Source: Sphingomonas bisphenolicum
Lineage (GTDB): Bacteria; Pseudomonadota; Alphaproteobacteria; Sphingomonadales; Sphingomonadaceae
Reading direction: 5' to 3'
Assembly (NCBI RefSeq): GCF_024349785.1
Contig: NZ_AP018818.1
Span: 310,001-374,000 of the forward strand
Length of the DNA stretch: 64,000 nucleotides
Shown here one piece after another: positions 45,194 to 54,179 of this stretch. How positions within the stretch are numbered: position 1 is the first letter of the stretch; each line of letters begins with the position of its first letter. The notes below the pieces were generated by a model. It ran no database searches and was not told the DNA's origin. It saw only the letters and a list, made by a program, of their open reading frames with translations. The position numbers and the translations under genes are program-made.

Positions 45194-46042
45194 ATGAAAT
45201 TATGCCGCACCGGGGAAGCGGGCCAGGAAAGCCCCGCGCTGGTCGATGCCGACGGCCGACTGCGCGATCTGTCGGCCCATGTCGCCGATCTGGACGGCAC
45301 GGCGATCGGACCCGACGGTCTGGCGCGCCTGGCGGCGATCGACACGGCCACGCTGCCGCTGGTCGAAGGGCCGGTTCGCTATGGCCCGCCCGTCGCCGGC
45401 ACGCGCCAGTTCGTCGCGATTGGCCTCAACTATGCCGATCATGCCGCCGAATCCAACCTGCCGATCCCGGAGGAACCGGTCGTTTTCAACAAATGGGTCA
45501 GTTGCATCCAGGGGCCGAATGATCCCGTCATCATTCCCTTCGACTCGCGCAAGACCGATTGGGAAGTCGAACTGGGCGTCGTCATCGGCACCACCGCGCA
45601 TCGTGTCAGCGAAGCCGACGCGCTGGCCCATGTCGCGGGCTATTGCGTCATCAACGACGTGTCCGAACGCGAATGGCAGACCGAACGCGGCGCGACCTGG
45701 GACAAGGGCAAGGGCTTTCCGACCTTCGGCCCTGTCGGCCCGTGGCTGGTGACGGCCGATGAAGTGGGCGATCCGCAGGCGCTGTCCATGTGGCTGGACG
45801 TCAATGGCGTGCGCAAGCAGGACGGCAGCACGCAGACGATGATCTTCACCGTCGCGCAGATCGTCGCCTATCTCAGCCAGTTCATGACGCTGCTGCCCGG
45901 CGACATCATCACCACCGGCACCCCGCCCGGCGTCGGCCTGGGGCAGAAGCCGGAGCCTTGGTATCTCAAGCCCGGCGATGTGGTCGCGCTGGGCATCGAC
46001 AAGCTGGGTGAGCAGCGACAGTCCTTCGTCGCCGCCAATTGA
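45194..46042 (+). CDS. 2,4-diketo-3-deoxy-L-fuconate/rhamnonate hydrolase (FAH family, LRA6 type)
   Basis: Cytoplasmic fumarylacetoacetate-hydrolase-fold enzyme of 282 residues. Metal ligands are in DWEVELGVVIG (Glu124, Glu126) and VINDVSERE; the TTGTPPGVGLG loop and GLNYADHAAE segment are intact. This family cleaves the 2,4-diketo-3-deoxy sugar acid to pyruvate and L-lactate in the Sphingomonas L-rhamnose route and related L-fucose routes. AAAGGACG precedes ATG 45194. It lies between the lactonase and the 4-dehydrogenase genes, which fits the pathway order, and the LldD gene at 55865 would handle the L-lactate. Confidence 0.86.
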   Translation: MKLCRTGEAGQESPALVDADGRLRDLSAHVADLDGTAIGPDGLARLAAIDTATLPLVEGPVRYGPPVAGTRQFVAIGLNYADHAAESNLPIPEEPVVFNKWVSCIQGPNDPVIIPFDSRKTDWEVELGVVIGTTAHRVSEADALAHVAGYCVINDVSEREWQTERGATWDKGKGFPTFGPVGPWLVTADEVGDPQALSMWLDVNGVRKQDGSTQTMIFTVAQIVAYLSQFMTLLPGDIITTGTPPGVGLGQKPEPWYLKPGDVVALGIDKLGEQRQSFVAAN

Positions 46043-46061
46043 CAGCCCTCCATCATCCTGC

Positions 46062-46085
46062 TTAGACATCATACATATTATCTAA
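46062..46085. promoter_or_regulatory. Operator candidate B, half match to the shared motif
   Basis: ACATCATACA at 46066-46075 is identical to the first ten bases of site A at 45126; the second half diverges. TTAGA (46062-46066) and TCTAA (46081-46085) flank it as inverted arms. It is 15 bases upstream of the SDR start, overlapping the likely promoter. Confidence 0.5.
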
Positions 46086-46100
46086 ATATGGAGCAGGAAG

Positions 46101-46829
46101 ATGGGACGTCTGGCAGGCAAGACTGCGCTGGTGACGGCGGCGGGTCAGGGGATCGGCCGCGCCACGGTAGAGGCTTTCGTCCGGGAAGGCGCGCGCGTCA
46201 TTGCAACTGACGTGCGCGCCGAGGCGCTGGCCGATATCGACGGGGTGGAGGCGCAGGCGCTGGACGTCACCGATCCGGCAGCGGTGCAGGCGATCGCGGC
46301 GGCGCATCCGGATATCGATATCCTCTATAATTGTGCGGGCCGGGTCCATGCCGGGACGATATTGGACTGCGACGAGGCGGAATGGCACTTTTCCAACAGC
46401 CTGAACGTCACCGCCCAATATCGCATGATCCGCGCCATGCTGCCGGGCATGATCGCGCGCGGCGGCGGATCGATCATCAACATGTCGTCCATCTGCTCCA
46501 GCATCAAGGCCGTGCCCAACCGCTTCGCCTATGGCGCGACCAAGGCCGCCGTGATCGGCCTGACCAAGTCCGTCGCCATCGATTTCGTGACCAAGGGGAT
46601 ACGTTGCAACGCCATCTGCCCCGGCACGGTGGAGACGCCCTCGCTGATCCAGCGGCTGCACGACACCGGCGATTTCGACAAGGCCTATGCGGAGTTCACC
46701 GCGCGCCAGGCGATGGGGCGGTTCGGCCGGGTCGAGGAACTGGCGGCACTGGCCGTCTATCTCGCCTCGGACGAGTCCGCCTTCACCACCGGCACGGTCA
46801 ATGTGATCGACGGCGGCTGGGTCAACTGA
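46101..46829 (+). CDS. SDR, probable 2-keto-3-deoxy-L-fuconate/rhamnonate 4-dehydrogenase (paralog 2)
   Basis: A 242-residue SDR with TAAGQGIG (12-19), NMSS active-site serine region (127-134) and Tyr144/Lys148. It closely matches the SDR at 1545-2276 along its whole length and belongs to the same DHRS6/LRA5-like group. GGAGCAGGAAG immediately precedes ATG 46101. It would produce the 2,4-diketo acid that the hydrolase encoded just upstream cleaves. The short 58-base gap to that gene contains its own operator-like site, so it may be transcribed separately. Confidence 0.85.
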   Translation: MGRLAGKTALVTAAGQGIGRATVEAFVREGARVIATDVRAEALADIDGVEAQALDVTDPAAVQAIAAAHPDIDILYNCAGRVHAGTILDCDEAEWHFSNSLNVTAQYRMIRAMLPGMIARGGGSIINMSSICSSIKAVPNRFAYGATKAAVIGLTKSVAIDFVTKGIRCNAICPGTVETPSLIQRLHDTGDFDKAYAEFTARQAMGRFGRVEELAALAVYLASDESAFTTGTVNVIDGGWVN

Positions 46830-46872
46830 ACCGCATAAGCGCCGACAAAAGAGCGCGAACCATGGAGAGACG

Positions 46873-48873
46873 ATGATGAAGCGCAGCCTGATAATCGGCG
46901 TGGCTTTGACGGCGACAATGCCGCTGGCCGCCGCCGCGCAGGAGGGACCGCTGCTGGTCCATGTCTCCCCTGCGGGCGACGATCGCGCGCCCGGCACGCA
47001 GGCGCGCCCGGTGCGCTCGCTGACCCGCGCGCAGGCGCTGGTGCGGCAGGGCAATGCCCAGCGCGACGTCGCCGTCATCCTGGCCGACGGCACTTACACG
47101 CTCGAAGCGCCCTTGCTCTTCCGCCGCGCCGACGGGGGGCAGAACGGCCATAGCGTGATCTGGCGCGCGGCCGATGGCGCCCATCCGATGCTGTCGGGCG
47201 GGCAGGTGGTGAGCGGCTTCAAGCCGTTCGATCCCGAACGTCGCCTCTATGTCGCTGACGTACCCAAGGGCATCGATGCGCGGCAGCTCTGGGTGGACGA
47301 CACGCTCGCCGAACGGCCGTGGATCGAAATCCGGCCGTCCGACCTGACGTTCAACGCCACGGGTTTCGAGATTACCAATCCCGACCTCACATGGATTGCG
47401 GGCGTGAAGCGCGCCGACCGGATGGAGTTGGAGGCGACCGGTTTCTTCACCGATCGCGTGTCGCCGGTGCAGGCGATCGCGGGCGGAAAGGTTACCATGG
47501 CGCAGCCCGCCTGGGACAATAATAGCTGGGGCTATGACACGATCACCAAGCCGATCTTCCCGCAGGACAGCCGGCTCTTCCTCGTCAATGCGCTGGAATT
47601 CGTGGACAAGACCAACGAATGGCACAGCAAGCCCTATCAATGGGTGGTCGATCCGCAGGCGGGCAAGCTGTACCTGCGCATGGGGCTGGACGAGGATATC
47701 GCCAGGCGCCGCGTTGTCCTGCCCCGGCTGGAGACATTGGTGTCGATCAGCGGCACGCCCGACGCGCCGGTCGAACGGCTGCGGTTCGAAGGGTTGCGTT
47801 TTTCTCATAGCAGCTGGCTCGGCGCGTCGCGCGCCACCGGCTACGCCAATCAGCAGAGCGGCTCGTTTCTGGCTGAAACCTCGCCGATCCGCCCGACGGA
47901 TGCGTGGAAGACATGCGGCTGGGGTTGCGTCGCATTCGAATCCATGCGCCAGAAATGGAACCAGATGCCCGCCGCAGTGCAGGTGTCGGCGGCGCGCGAC
48001 ATCGTGTTCGAACGCAACCAGTTTTCACAACTGGGCCAGATCGGGCTTGGCATCGGCAATGACGCCAACGCCAACCTGTCGGGCGTGGGCCTGGCCGCCA
48101 GCAATATCCGCGTGGCGCGCAACCGCTTCGCGATCCTGTCGGGCAGCGCGATCATGGCGGGCGGTATCCGGGTGGAGGCGCATCATCCCGACAATGCGGC
48201 GCTCGTCAACCGCGACATCGTGATCGAGGACAATGTCGTCGCCACCGTGTCACAGGATTACAAGGATAACGCCGCGATCCTGACCACCTATGTCAGCGGT
48301 GCGCGCATCGTCCATAACGACATCAGCGACGCGCCCTATGACGGCATCGCGGTCGGGTGGGGCTGGGGCTATAACGACGCCGGCGGCAATCCCAATTATG
48401 ACGAGAACGCCAAAGGCTACGTCCATAATATCAAATATACGACGCCCACGACGCTGCGCGACACGCTGGTCGAGGGCAATCGCATCCATGGCGTGAAAGG
48501 CTGGTTCATGGATGGCGGGGCGATCTACAATCTGTCGGCCAATCCCAACGCGATCGTGCGCGGCAACCATATTTTCGATATCGGTGACAAGATCGGCCTC
48601 TATCTGGACGAAGGCTCCAAACATTTCCGCGTGACCGGCAATGTGATCGAGACGCGCGGCAAATGGCTGAACATCAATACCGCGGGCAAAATGTACAAGC
48701 GCCGCATCTCGACCGACAATGTCGCGACCGGCAACTGGCATAACTCCAACACTATGGGCGGCCGCTGGCTGGAGGAGATCGGCAATGTCGCGCGCGACAA
48801 CATATTGCTGCCCAATCGCGACTGGCCGGCCGATGCACAAAAGGTGATCGATGAAGCGGGGGTACGGCCATGA
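46873..48873 (+). CDS. Right-handed beta-helix protein, GH141-like (possible alpha-L-fucosidase)
   Basis: Exported protein of 666 residues with signal peptide (about 1-22, AAAQ). The N-terminal VSPAGDDRAPGTQARPVRSL and DGTYTLEAPL segments, the LSGGQ turn and the many parallel beta-helix coils (RFEGLRF, NIRVARNRF, VIEDNVV, ARIVHNDI, LVEGNRI) match the GH141 type, which includes an alpha-L-fucosidase of rhamnogalacturonan-II breakdown and a xylanase. Catalytic residues cannot be assigned. ATG 46876 is an equally possible start. It overlaps the GH78 gene by ATGA, supporting a role in pectin side-chain removal. Confidence 0.7.
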   Translation: MMKRSLIIGVALTATMPLAAAAQEGPLLVHVSPAGDDRAPGTQARPVRSLTRAQALVRQGNAQRDVAVILADGTYTLEAPLLFRRADGGQNGHSVIWRAADGAHPMLSGGQVVSGFKPFDPERRLYVADVPKGIDARQLWVDDTLAERPWIEIRPSDLTFNATGFEITNPDLTWIAGVKRADRMELEATGFFTDRVSPVQAIAGGKVTMAQPAWDNNSWGYDTITKPIFPQDSRLFLVNALEFVDKTNEWHSKPYQWVVDPQAGKLYLRMGLDEDIARRRVVLPRLETLVSISGTPDAPVERLRFEGLRFSHSSWLGASRATGYANQQSGSFLAETSPIRPTDAWKTCGWGCVAFESMRQKWNQMPAAVQVSAARDIVFERNQFSQLGQIGLGIGNDANANLSGVGLAASNIRVARNRFAILSGSAIMAGGIRVEAHHPDNAALVNRDIVIEDNVVATVSQDYKDNAAILTTYVSGARIVHNDISDAPYDGIAVGWGWGYNDAGGNPNYDENAKGYVHNIKYTTPTTLRDTLVEGNRIHGVKGWFMDGGAIYNLSANPNAIVRGNHIFDIGDKIGLYLDEGSKHFRVTGNVIETRGKWLNINTAGKMYKRRISTDNVATGNWHNSNTMGGRWLEEIGNVARDNILLPNRDWPADAQKVIDEAGVRP

Positions 48874-51800
48874 TCGAACGCCGCACCTTGCTGAAGGGCG
48901 CGGGCGCGCTGGCCGGCCTGCCCGCCTTCGCCGCGAAGGGGCAGGAAGGCGGCGACCTGCGCATCACCGATCTGCGCGCCGAGGGACTGGTCGATCCGAT
49001 CGGCCTCGACCAGCAGGATATACGCCTGTCCTGGCGGCTGGAGAGCCGCGACCGCGCCGTGCGCCAGACCCGTTGCGAAGTGCAGGCGGCGAGCAGCCGC
49101 GCGCTGCTGGAGGCCGGCACGCCCGACCTGTGGCACGCGGGCGAGGTGCTGACCGACAAGAGCATGGACATGGGCTGGCTCGGCGCGCCGCTAAAGTCGC
49201 GCCAGCGTGTCTGGTGGCGCGTGCTGGTGCGCGACGATCGCGGCATGCGCGCCACCAGCCCGGTCGCGAGTTTCGAAATGGGGCTGCTCGACCCCGCCGA
49301 CTGGCAGGCGCAATGGATCGAGGCGCAAACTGATCTGGAGCGCGCCGACCGGGCGGCCGGGCTGCATTGGATGCGCGGCAACAGGCCCGCCGACAAGGCA
49401 CCACGCCAGTTCCGCCTGTCTTTCGACTTGGAGAAGGCGGGCGACGTCACGCTCTTTTCCATCGGTAATTTCCGTGCGCCTTTGGTCTGGATGGACGGCG
49501 AACCAATCGCCCTCCCCCCCCGCGGCCCCCATCGCTTCGGCGCCGAGCCGATCGCACAGACGCAGCATAAGCTGGCCTCCGGCCGTCATGTCGTGGCGAT
49601 CGAGGTAACCGATCCCGAAGGCTTCGACGAACCCAAGATGCACGAGATCGCCGCCGCGATGATGATCCGCGCAGGCGAGCGGCGCATCACCAGCGAGGCG
49701 ATGCGCACCGCGACCCACGCGCCCGCCGGGTGGCAGGCTGTCGCCTTCAACGACGCGGGCTGGGACAAGGCGCAGCGCTCCGCCAACCAGCCACAGGCCT
49801 GGCCGCGCGCCGGCGCCTATATGCTGCGGCGCGATTTCGAGCTGAAACGCGCCATCCGGCAGGCGCGGCTGCGCGTTACGGCGCTGGGTTCCTATATCGC
49901 GCAGATCAACGGCCAACGCGTCGGCGATGCCCAGCTCGCACCGGAAAGCAGCGACTTTCGCGAAACCGCGCTGGTACGCACCTATGATGTGACCGCCCTG
50001 CTCCACCCAGGCGCGAACGCGATCGGCGCGCTGCTGGGCGAGGGCTGGTATGGCAGCTATCATGCGCCCGCCGGCCGCTACGCCTTTGGCGATCCGCCGC
50101 TGCGCCTGTTCGCGCAACTGGAGGTCTTGGCTGACGATGGCAGCCTGTCGATCGTCGTCACCGACGACAAGTGGCAGTTGCAGACCGACACGCCTATCAC
50201 CCAGGCGGAAATCTATTATGGCGAGGATTATGATGCCCGGCGCGAACAGCCCGGCTGGTCCAGCCCCGGCTTCAAGGCGCGGGGCTGGACGCCCGCCCGT
50301 ATCGGCCAGACCCCGCCCTGCCGCCTGCGCGCCCATGTCGCCCCGCCGATCCGCGCGATCGAACGGCGAGAGCCCGTCGCCATCCGCAGTTTCGACGGCG
50401 ATCGCCACGTCATCGACTTCGGCCAGAATTTCGCCGGCTGGGCCGAACTGAAGGCGAAAGGCGCGGCCGGGCAGACCATATCATTGCGCTTCGCCGAAAT
50501 ATTGCACTCAGACGGCACGGTCGATGTCGCCAACCTGCGTGCCGCCCGCGCGTCCTGCCTCTACACCTTCCGGGGCGACCCTGCGGGCGAAAGCTACCAG
50601 CCGCATTTCACCTATTTCGGCTTCCGCTATGTCGAGGTGAGCGGCCTTGGCCGCGCGCCGACCCCGGATGAAGTCACCGGCATCGTCCTGTCGAGCGCGC
50701 TCCCCGAAACCGGCAAGCCGCTGGTGGAAAGCCGCATCATTCAGGGTCTGTGGCAGAATAGCCGCTGGAGCCAGCGGTCCAATTTCTTCGGCGTGCCGAC
50801 CGACTGTCCGCAGCGGGACGAGCGGCTGGGCTGGACCGGCGACGCCAATGTCTTCTGGGACGCGGCCGCCTTCACCATGGACGTCGGCCCCTTCACCCAT
50901 CGCTTCATGGGCGACCTGCGCGATGCGCAGGGGCCGCGCGGCGAGTTTCCCGACTATGCGCCGACCGGCTGGCGCGACCTGTCGCTGGGCGCCTCGCCGG
51001 GCTGGGCGGATGCGGGCATCATCCTGCCCTGGACGGCATGGCAGCGCTATGGCGACACGGCGATCGTCGATCGCAACTGGGCGTCGATGACGCGCTATAT
51101 GCGCTTCCTGGCGGAGCATAATCCCGACCATATCTGGCGGAATCTGCGTGGGTACGACTATGGCGACTGGGTCGCACTCGACGCCAAGAAGCCGAGCGAC
51201 GAGACGACCCCCAAGGATCTGATCGCCACCGCCATGTGGAAACATTCGGCCGACGCCATGGCCGACATGGCCTTCGGATCGAAACGCCAGCCGGAAGGCG
51301 AACGCTACCGCCAATTATCGCGCGACATCGCCACCGCCTTCGCCAAGGTCTTCGTGCGTGCCGACGGCAGGGTCGGCAATGGATCGCATTGCGGCTATAT
51401 CCTCGCGCTGCGCTTCGGGCTGGTGCCGGAATCGCTGCGAGCCGCGGCGACAGCGAAACTGGCGGCGGATATTCGCCGGCGCGGCACGCTCATCTCCACC
51501 GGCTTCCTCGGTACGCCCTACAGCCTCGATGCACTTGCCGATCAGGGGGAGGAGAGCTTGGTCTACGACCTGTTGCTGCGCACCGCCTTCCCGTCCTGGG
51601 GCTATATGATCGCCAAGGGCGCGACGACGATCTGGGAGCGGTGGAATGCCGACATGGTCGATTCCGCGATGAACAGCTATAATCATTATGCGCTGGGCGC
51701 GGTGGCGGGCTTCATCTTCCGCCGTGTCGCCGGAATCGATCCGATCTCGGCCGGTTTCCTGACCTGGCGTTTCAATCCGGTTCTGGACAAAAGGCTGGAA

Positions 51801-52061
51801 CGCGGCGGGGCCAGTTACGACAGCGTGCTGGGACCGATCCGCACCGACTGGCGCAACGGGCCGGACGGTTTCGCAGCGGATATCAGCGTGCCGGCCAACA
51901 GCCGCGCGGAAATCTATCTGCCGACCGCCTCCAGCGATGCGATCCGCGAAGGTGGGCAACCGATCGGCGCGATAGTGGGGCTTCGTCCCATCGGCCTGCG
52001 GGGCGACCGCTTCGTGCTGGAGGCCGGATCTGGCGACTATCGCTTCACCGTCGCGCGCTGA
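48870..52061 (+). CDS. GH78 alpha-L-rhamnosidase
   Basis: Large exported enzyme of 1063 residues with a Tat-like N-terminus (ERRTLLKGAGALAG). The order is an N-terminal fibronectin-like domain, the rhamnosidase N domain (about 310-480), a concanavalin-like domain and the alpha/alpha catalytic barrel (from about 620). The signature DCPQRDERLGWTGD spans residues 645-658, with Glu651 the likely general acid. It would release L-rhamnose, a second 6-deoxy sugar that the same catabolic route can process. A strong terminator follows the stop. Confidence 0.9.
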   Translation: MIERRTLLKGAGALAGLPAFAAKGQEGGDLRITDLRAEGLVDPIGLDQQDIRLSWRLESRDRAVRQTRCEVQAASSRALLEAGTPDLWHAGEVLTDKSMDMGWLGAPLKSRQRVWWRVLVRDDRGMRATSPVASFEMGLLDPADWQAQWIEAQTDLERADRAAGLHWMRGNRPADKAPRQFRLSFDLEKAGDVTLFSIGNFRAPLVWMDGEPIALPPRGPHRFGAEPIAQTQHKLASGRHVVAIEVTDPEGFDEPKMHEIAAAMMIRAGERRITSEAMRTATHAPAGWQAVAFNDAGWDKAQRSANQPQAWPRAGAYMLRRDFELKRAIRQARLRVTALGSYIAQINGQRVGDAQLAPESSDFRETALVRTYDVTALLHPGANAIGALLGEGWYGSYHAPAGRYAFGDPPLRLFAQLEVLADDGSLSIVVTDDKWQLQTDTPITQAEIYYGEDYDARREQPGWSSPGFKARGWTPARIGQTPPCRLRAHVAPPIRAIERREPVAIRSFDGDRHVIDFGQNFAGWAELKAKGAAGQTISLRFAEILHSDGTVDVANLRAARASCLYTFRGDPAGESYQPHFTYFGFRYVEVSGLGRAPTPDEVTGIVLSSALPETGKPLVESRIIQGLWQNSRWSQRSNFFGVPTDCPQRDERLGWTGDANVFWDAAAFTMDVGPFTHRFMGDLRDAQGPRGEFPDYAPTGWRDLSLGASPGWADAGIILPWTAWQRYGDTAIVDRNWASMTRYMRFLAEHNPDHIWRNLRGYDYGDWVALDAKKPSDETTPKDLIATAMWKHSADAMADMAFGSKRQPEGERYRQLSRDIATAFAKVFVRADGRVGNGSHCGYILALRFGLVPESLRAAATAKLAADIRRRGTLISTGFLGTPYSLDALADQGEESLVYDLLLRTAFPSWGYMIAKGATTIWERWNADMVDSAMNSYNHYALGAVAGFIFRRVAGIDPISAGFLTWRFNPVLDKRLERGGASYDSVLGPIRTDWRNGPDGFAADISVPANSRAEIYLPTASSDAIREGGQPIGAIVGLRPIGLRGDRFVLEAGSGDYRFTVAR

Positions 52062-52078
52062 CCCCCCTGTCCCCCACT

Positions 52079-52109
52079 GGCCGCCCACTGCATCGGGCGG
52101 CCATTTTTT
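52079..52109 (+). terminator. Rho-independent terminator after GH78 gene
   Basis: A perfect 8-bp stem GGCCGCCC/GGGCGGCC (52079-52086, 52095-52102) with an 8-base loop is followed by A and six T's. It lies 18 bases after the GH78 stop in a convergent gap. Confidence 0.9.
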
Positions 52110-52111
52110 CG

Positions 52112-54169
52112 TCAGGGCCGCGTCGTCCATATCCAGCGCACCGCATCGGTCAGCGCCGTGCCGCCCGCCTGCATCCGCGCATCGACCCTGTTTTCGCCCT
52201 TGGCCAGATCGATATCCCAGCTGGCGATATGGTCGTCCACCGGCACGCGGGTCCATGCTCCGTCATTCAGGCGCAGCTCGACCGCCGGTTGGTTGGAAAA
52301 GACCTGCACCTTCACCCGCTGCGTCCGCTTGGCGACGTCGCGGCGACTGGCGATGTGCAGCATCGGCGCATCCGACCAATTGGCCTGATACCAATAATAG
52401 GCATCCTTGCGGACCTTGCGATCCTCGCTCACCAGCCCCTTGTCGTTGATCGCGGGACGATCACCCTCATTGCGCTTGAACGACGGGAAATCGATCCCGA
52501 CCCAGACGAAGGTCGACCAGAGGAAGGGCCGCGTCTTCATCTCGCGCCAATGTTTGATGTGGAAATCGGTCTGATATTGTTCGGGATGCCAATAGCCATT
52601 GGATTCCGGCCGCTTCATCACCGGGTCTTCCTGATGCAATATGCTCGCCCCCGCGCCATATTCGCTGACGCCGATCGGACGCCCCGGTAGCTTCGCGTGC
52701 AATTCGTCGGCCCAGGGACCAATGTCTTCCGACTTGGTCCAGTACCAGCCGAAATAGCGATTGTAGGACACGGTGTCGCTATGCTGTGCGATCGGGTCGC
52801 TATCCTCCAGGCAGCAATGGGCATAGGTGGTTGGCCGGGTCGGATCGAGCGCCTTGGCGGTCGCCTGCAACGCCGCGAGGATGCGGTTGGACGCCGCATC
52901 CGACTTGCGGATTTCATTCCCGATGCCCCAGAGCGCGACCGAAGGATGATTGCCCGTCTGCGCGATCAGTTCGCGCATCTGCTCGACCAGATTCTCGCGA
53001 AAGGCATCCGACGGGTCATGATCGTCGATCAGCGGCACTTCGGTCAGCAGCAGCAGGCCCAGTTCGTCGGCCCGTTCATAGACGCGCTGGGGATGCTGCA
53101 TATGGGCCAGCCGCAGCGCGGTCGCGCCCATATCGGCGAAGATCGCCAGATCCTCGTCGATCTCCGCATCGGTGACGATCGGCCCGCGCCCGAAGCGGGT
53201 CGGATGCTGGAGGTTGACGCCGCGCATCGGATAGGGCGCGCCGTTGAGCAGCACCGTGCCATCGGGCTTGACCGTGAGGGTCCGCACGCCCAGCGGCACG
53301 CTCTGGCTGTCGATGATCGTGCCGCCCTCCACCACATCGGTGACGACATGGTAGAGATAGGGCGATTTGCGCCCTTCCCAGAGATGCGGATTGGGCAAGG
53401 ACACAGACTGCCTCACCGCCTCCCGCGCGCCAGCCGCCAACGTTGCGGGCGCGACATGCCGGGCCACGATCTTGCCGGCCGCGTCCACGATCCGGCTGGC
53501 GATAGTGAACTGCGCGGGCGTGGCGCGGTCGTTGCGCACCGCCACGGCGACATCGATCGTGACGCGGCGCGGCTGGAGCGCGACCGTGCGCGCCTGCACC
53601 CCCGGCCCGGCATGGTCGAGCCGGTCGATCGCCAGCGCATCGCTCTTGATCAGCGACACGCTGCGATAGAGGCCGCCAAAAATGTTGAAGTCGCCATTCA
53701 GCGGCGCGATATGGGTATCGCGGCTATTGTCGACCCGCACCGCCAGCAGGTTGCGCCCGGGCTGGAGCGCGTCGGTCGCATCGACACGAAACGCGGCATA
53801 GCCGCCCTGATGCGCGCCCAGCTTCCGTCCGTTCAGCCAGATGTCGGCCTTCAGCGTTGCGCCGCCGAAATGCAGCAGATAGCGCTTGCCCGGCTCCGGC
53901 TGGTGATCGATTTCCAGCCGATACCAGGCAGGGCCGCGATAATAGACGCCCTCCGGCTCACCGCGCGCCTTGGCCCCGCCGACGCCGCTATCTTCAGCGT
54001 TATAGCTGTGTGGCACGTTGACCGGCGTCCAGGCGCGATCATCCAAATCGGGCGTTTCCGCTCCGGCCGCATCCGCCTTGACGAAACGCCAGCCCGTCGC
54101 GAGCGGCGTTTCGGTGGCGGCCTGAGCAACGCCAGGCAGCAGCAGGGCAAGCGCGAAACCATGGCGCAT
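52112..54169 (-). CDS. GH2 glycosidase (beta-galactosidase-like)
   Basis: Exported family 2 enzyme of 685 residues with signal peptide (1-17, VAQA). The sugar-binding domain has VNVPHSYNAED and the barrel has the acid/base Glu in WGIGNEI and the nucleophile in VSEYGAGA. It lacks the C-terminal DUF4982/Ig region of the other GH2 protein at 17828. ATG 54169 is preferred since AAAGGA lies 6 bases upstream; ATG 54175 abuts that site. It follows the GH28-like gene by 10 bases in a leftward operon. Likely task: removing beta-galactose or a related residue from pectin side chains. Confidence 0.85.
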   Translation of the reverse strand: MRHGFALALLLPGVAQAATETPLATGWRFVKADAAGAETPDLDDRAWTPVNVPHSYNAEDSGVGGAKARGEPEGVYYRGPAWYRLEIDHQPEPGKRYLLHFGGATLKADIWLNGRKLGAHQGGYAAFRVDATDALQPGRNLLAVRVDNSRDTHIAPLNGDFNIFGGLYRSVSLIKSDALAIDRLDHAGPGVQARTVALQPRRVTIDVAVAVRNDRATPAQFTIASRIVDAAGKIVARHVAPATLAAGAREAVRQSVSLPNPHLWEGRKSPYLYHVVTDVVEGGTIIDSQSVPLGVRTLTVKPDGTVLLNGAPYPMRGVNLQHPTRFGRGPIVTDAEIDEDLAIFADMGATALRLAHMQHPQRVYERADELGLLLLTEVPLIDDHDPSDAFRENLVEQMRELIAQTGNHPSVALWGIGNEIRKSDAASNRILAALQATAKALDPTRPTTYAHCCLEDSDPIAQHSDTVSYNRYFGWYWTKSEDIGPWADELHAKLPGRPIGVSEYGAGASILHQEDPVMKRPESNGYWHPEQYQTDFHIKHWREMKTRPFLWSTFVWVGIDFPSFKRNEGDRPAINDKGLVSEDRKVRKDAYYWYQANWSDAPMLHIASRRDVAKRTQRVKVQVFSNQPAVELRLNDGAWTRVPVDDHIASWDIDLAKGENRVDARMQAGGTALTDAVRWIWTTRP

Positions 54170-54179
54170 CGTCATTCCT

